The position numbers and the translations under genes are program-made. The notes under the pieces were generated by a model. The model made no database searches. It was not told where the DNA came from and saw only the letters and a list, made by a program, of their open reading frames with translations. Positions 61,847 through 64,000 of a DNA stretch of 64,000 nt are shown here, in pieces (position 1 is the first letter of the stretch; each line of letters opens with the position of its first letter). The stretch is taken from contig NZ_CP013386.1 of assembly GCF_001523745.2 (NCBI RefSeq), forward strand, positions 2,418,001 through 2,482,000. The letters are read 5' to 3'. The stretch comes from Burkholderia mayonis. Lineage in GTDB: Bacteria; Pseudomonadota; Gammaproteobacteria; Burkholderiales; Burkholderiaceae.

Positions 61847-63205
61847 TTACGCCGTCACCTGCTTGACCGCGTCGGCAATCGCCTCCGCGTGGCGATTCGC
61901 GTCCGCGGCCTGCCGCGCCTCGACCATCACCCGGAGTACGGGCTCCGTGCCCGACGCGCGGATCAGCACCCGCCCGCTGCCCGCGAGCGCCTGCTCGGCG
62001 GAATCGATCGCGCGCCGGATCGCGTCGCTGCCCTTCCAGTCCGCGCCCGGCTTCATCCGGACGTTGATCAGCTTCTGCGGGAACAGCGTGACGCCCTCGA
62101 GCACCTGCGCGAGCGTCTTGCCGCTGCGCTTCAGCGCCGCGAGCACGAGGAGCGCCGACACGATCCCGTCGCCCGTCGAATGGCGATCGAGCGACAAGAT
62201 ATGACCCGAGCCCTCGGCGCCCAGCTGCCAGCCGCGCTCGCGCAGCTGCTCGAGCACGTAGCGATCGCCGACCGCCGCCCGTACGAACTGCACGCCCGCT
62301 TCTTTCAGCGCGACTTCGACGGCGAGATTCGTCATCAGCGTTCCCACCGCCCCCTTGACTTGACCGTTAGTTGCAATGCGATCCTTGACGAGCACATACA
62401 GCAGCTCGTCGCCGTTGTATAGCCGGCCGGTATGATCGACGACGAGCAAACGGTCCGCATCGCCATCGAGCGCGATGCCGAGATCCGCGTGATTCGCCCG
62501 CACCGCGCGCATCAGCGCGTCGGGCGCCGTCGCGCCGACGCCGTCATTGATGTTGAAGCCGTTCGGCGCGACGCCGATCGGAATCACGTCCGCCCCGAGC
62601 TCGTGAAACACGTGCGGCGCGACCTGGTATGCAGCGCCGTGCGCGCAATCGACGACGAGCTTCATCCCACGCAGGTCGAACGCGGCCGGAAACGTGCTCT
62701 TGCAGAACTCGATGTAGCGGCCGGCCGCGTCGTCGAGACGCCGCGCCTTGCCGAGCCCGTCCGACGGTGCGCAGTCGAGCGGCTTGTCGAGCCATGCTTC
62801 GATCGCCGCCTCGGTTTCGTCCGGAAGCTTGTTGCCGTCCGCCGAGAAGAACTTGATGCCGTTGTCGTGATACGGGTTGTGCGACGCGCTGATCACGACG
62901 CCCGCCGACAGCCGCAGCGCGCGCGTCAGATACGCGACACCCGGCGTCGGCATCGGGCCGGCAAGCATCACGTCGACGCCCGCCGCCGAAAAACCGGCCT
63001 CGAGCGCGGCTTCGAGCATGTAGCCGGACACCCGCGTATCCTTGCCGATCAGCACGGTCGGACGCGCGCCCGACGCAGCGCGCCCCGGTGCGCTCGCGAG
63101 CACCTTACCCGCCGCGTAGCCGAGCCGCAACACGAAATCGGGCGTGATCGGCGCCTCGCCGACCTTGCCGCGAATGCCATCCGTGCCGAAATAACGACGT
63201 CCCAT
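61847..63205 (-). CDS. glmM: Phosphoglucosamine mutase GlmM
   Basis: 452 residues. The catalytic phosphoserine lies in [14 protein letters not shown] (Ser106), the metal loop is [13 protein letters not shown], the sugar-binding loop AEGSGHI, and the phosphate-binding C-terminal loop [15 protein letters not shown]. Converts glucosamine-6-phosphate to glucosamine-1-phosphate for peptidoglycan and LPS. Starts 25 bp after folP, the usual folP-glmM order. Confidence 0.97.
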   Translation of the reverse strand: MGRRYFGTDGIRGKVGEAPITPDFVLRLGYAAGKVLASAPGRAASGARPTVLIGKDTRVSGYMLEAALEAGFSAAGVDVMLAGPMPTPGVAYLTRALRLSAGVVISASHNPYHDNGIKFFSADGNKLPDETEAAIEAWLDKPLDCAPSDGLGKARRLDDAAGRYIEFCKSTFPAAFDLRGMKLVVDCAHGAAYQVAPHVFHELGADVIPIGVAPNGFNINDGVGATAPDALMRAVRANHADLGIALDGDADRLLVVDHTGRLYNGDELLYVLVKDRIATNGQVKGAVGTLMTNLAVEVALKEAGVQFVRAAVGDRYVLEQLRERGWQLGAEGSGHILSLDRHSTGDGIVSALLVLAALKRSGKTLAQVLEGVTLFPQKLINVRMKPGADWKGSDAIRRAIDSAEQALAGSGRVLIRASGTEPVLRVMVEARQAADANRHAEAIADAVKQVTA

Positions 63206-63230
63206 GTAGAACCTTCCTCCTTGTTTCGAC

Positions 63231-64000
63231 TTATGCTAGCCGCGCGGCATCGCGCACGGCGCTCCATACTTTCAGTGCATCGACGGTCGCCGCGACGTCA
63301 TGCACGCGCACGATCGCCGCGCCCCGCTCGGCCGCGCAGACCGCCGCGGCAGCGCTCGCCGCAACGCGCTCGGGTGCCGGCTTGCCGATCAGCACGCCCA
63401 GCATCGATTTGCGCGACATGCCGGCAAGAATCGGATACGCGCGCCCATCGGGCCGGACGGGCGCCGTCTCCGGCAAATGCGCGAGCAGCGCATAGTTGTG
63501 TTCTATCACCGACTTGCCAAAACCGAACCCCGGATCGACGCTGATACGCCGAGGATCGACGCCTGCCCGCACGAGCGCATCGGCCCGCTCGGCGAGAAAC
63601 GCGCGCACGTCGGCAACGACGTCTCGATAGTCGGGCTCATGCACCTGCATCGTCTGCGGCTCGCCCAGCATATGCATCACGCAAAGGCCACACGCGCTGT
63701 CGCGCACGGCTTCGATCGCGCCCGGCTGGCGCAGGCCCCAGATATCGTTGATCAGATCGGCGCCCGCCGCGAGCGACGCGCGCATCACGGCCGGCTTGTA
63801 CGTGTCGATCGACAGTGGCACGTTCATGCCGCGCAGCGCCTCGACGAGCGGAATCACGCGCTCGAGTTCCTCGTCGAGCGGCACGGGCGGCGCGCCGGGG
63901 CGCGTCGATTCGCCGCCGATGTCGACGATATCGGCGCCTTCGGCGACCATCTGCTCCGCCTGCGCGAGTGCGGCGTCACGGGCAACGTAGCGGCCGCCGT
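63231..64000 (-). CDS. folP: Dihydropteroate synthase FolP, 3' part
   Basis: The frame runs off the right edge; about 256 codons are present. Motifs are [65 protein letters not shown] and [13 protein letters not shown], which together form the pterin and PABA sites. It condenses dihydropterin pyrophosphate with p-aminobenzoate and is the sulfonamide target. The N-terminal strand lies outside the window. Confidence 0.96.
   Translation of the reverse strand, partial: GGRYVARDAALAQAEQMVAEGADIVDIGGESTRPGAPPVPLDEELERVIPLVEALRGMNVPLSIDTYKPAVMRASLAAGADLINDIWGLRQPGAIEAVRDSACGLCVMHMLGEPQTMQVHEPDYRDVVADVRAFLAERADALVRAGVDPRRISVDPGFGFGKSVIEHNYALLAHLPETAPVRPDGRAYPILAGMSRKSMLGVLIGKPAPERVAASAAAAVCAAERGAAIVRVHDVAATVDALKVWSAVRDAARLA

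Overview
The window looks like a chromosome segment from a high-GC betaproteobacterium, most likely a Burkholderia of the pseudomallei/thailandensis group. The evidence is the GC-rich core genes, the complete pst-pho block beside ppk, ppx, glmM and folP, and the family content. This was read by eye without database searches. Positions 36247-64000 are ordinary core chromosome. Positions 1-36246 are an accessory region abutting the 3' end of a tRNA-Arg gene.

Accessory region, left to right. (1) The 5' part of a very large two-partner-secretion adhesin (1-2214, minus strand, running off the left edge). (2) A plus-strand block typical of integrative elements (2632-10834): a split zinc-ribbon membrane protein, a DUF932 protein, a small gene with an in-frame stop, a YqaJ/lambda-type exonuclease, a Gp3-like protein, a membrane protein, a DUF4942 protein, an XRE repressor and a methyltransferase. 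(3) A mixed cargo segment (10913-16017): a second XRE regulator divergent from a MORN-repeat lipoprotein, a membrane protein, a DUF2513 protein, and a NucS-like nuclease coupled to a membrane protein. (4) A defence block: a minus-strand four-gene operon (21018 to 16423) of SIR2-APAZ, short prokaryotic Argonaute, an abortive-infection HEPN-type protein and a second HEPN-like protein, each gene overlapping or nearly touching the next. An Mrr-like nuclease gene and a 508-residue unknown gene lie divergently beside it. (5) A lower-GC minus-strand module (31429 to about 24355): an AlpA-like regulator, a YfjI/DUF3987 ATPase, and two YfjJ/inovirus-Gp2-like proteins with small genes between and after them, plus strong inverted repeats upstream. 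(6) A complete IS21-family element (31991-35356) with a 5-bp target duplication, which has split one gene in two. No integrase gene was found beside the tRNA.

Core region. After tRNA-Arg come uppP, a 28-residue membrane peptide gene, an aldose-1-epimerase-like gene, a LysM/degenerate-LytM lipoprotein, an acyl-CoA synthetase, DUF2288, a MATE exporter, small lipoprotein and membrane genes, an ornithine-lipid-type N-acyltransferase (olsB), sixA and tRNA-Pro. A short stretch of unfamiliar genes, a histidine phosphatase, a PAP2-type enzyme and a small secreted protein follow. The right third is a phosphate unit: ppx and ppk are divergent, with a Pho-box-like site before ppk. The minus-strand run pstS-pstC-pstA-pstB-phoU-phoB-phoR has two Pho-box-like sites upstream of pstS. 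glmM and the 3' part of folP close the window.

How the genes work together: PstSCAB imports phosphate, PhoU and PhoR sense it, and PhoB is expected to act on the 7-4-7 direct repeats seen before pstS and ppk. Ppk and Ppx make and degrade polyphosphate. In the accessory region the most interesting set is the SIR2/Argonaute operon, whose two downstream HEPN-like genes appear translationally coupled to a known type of NAD-depleting defence pair.
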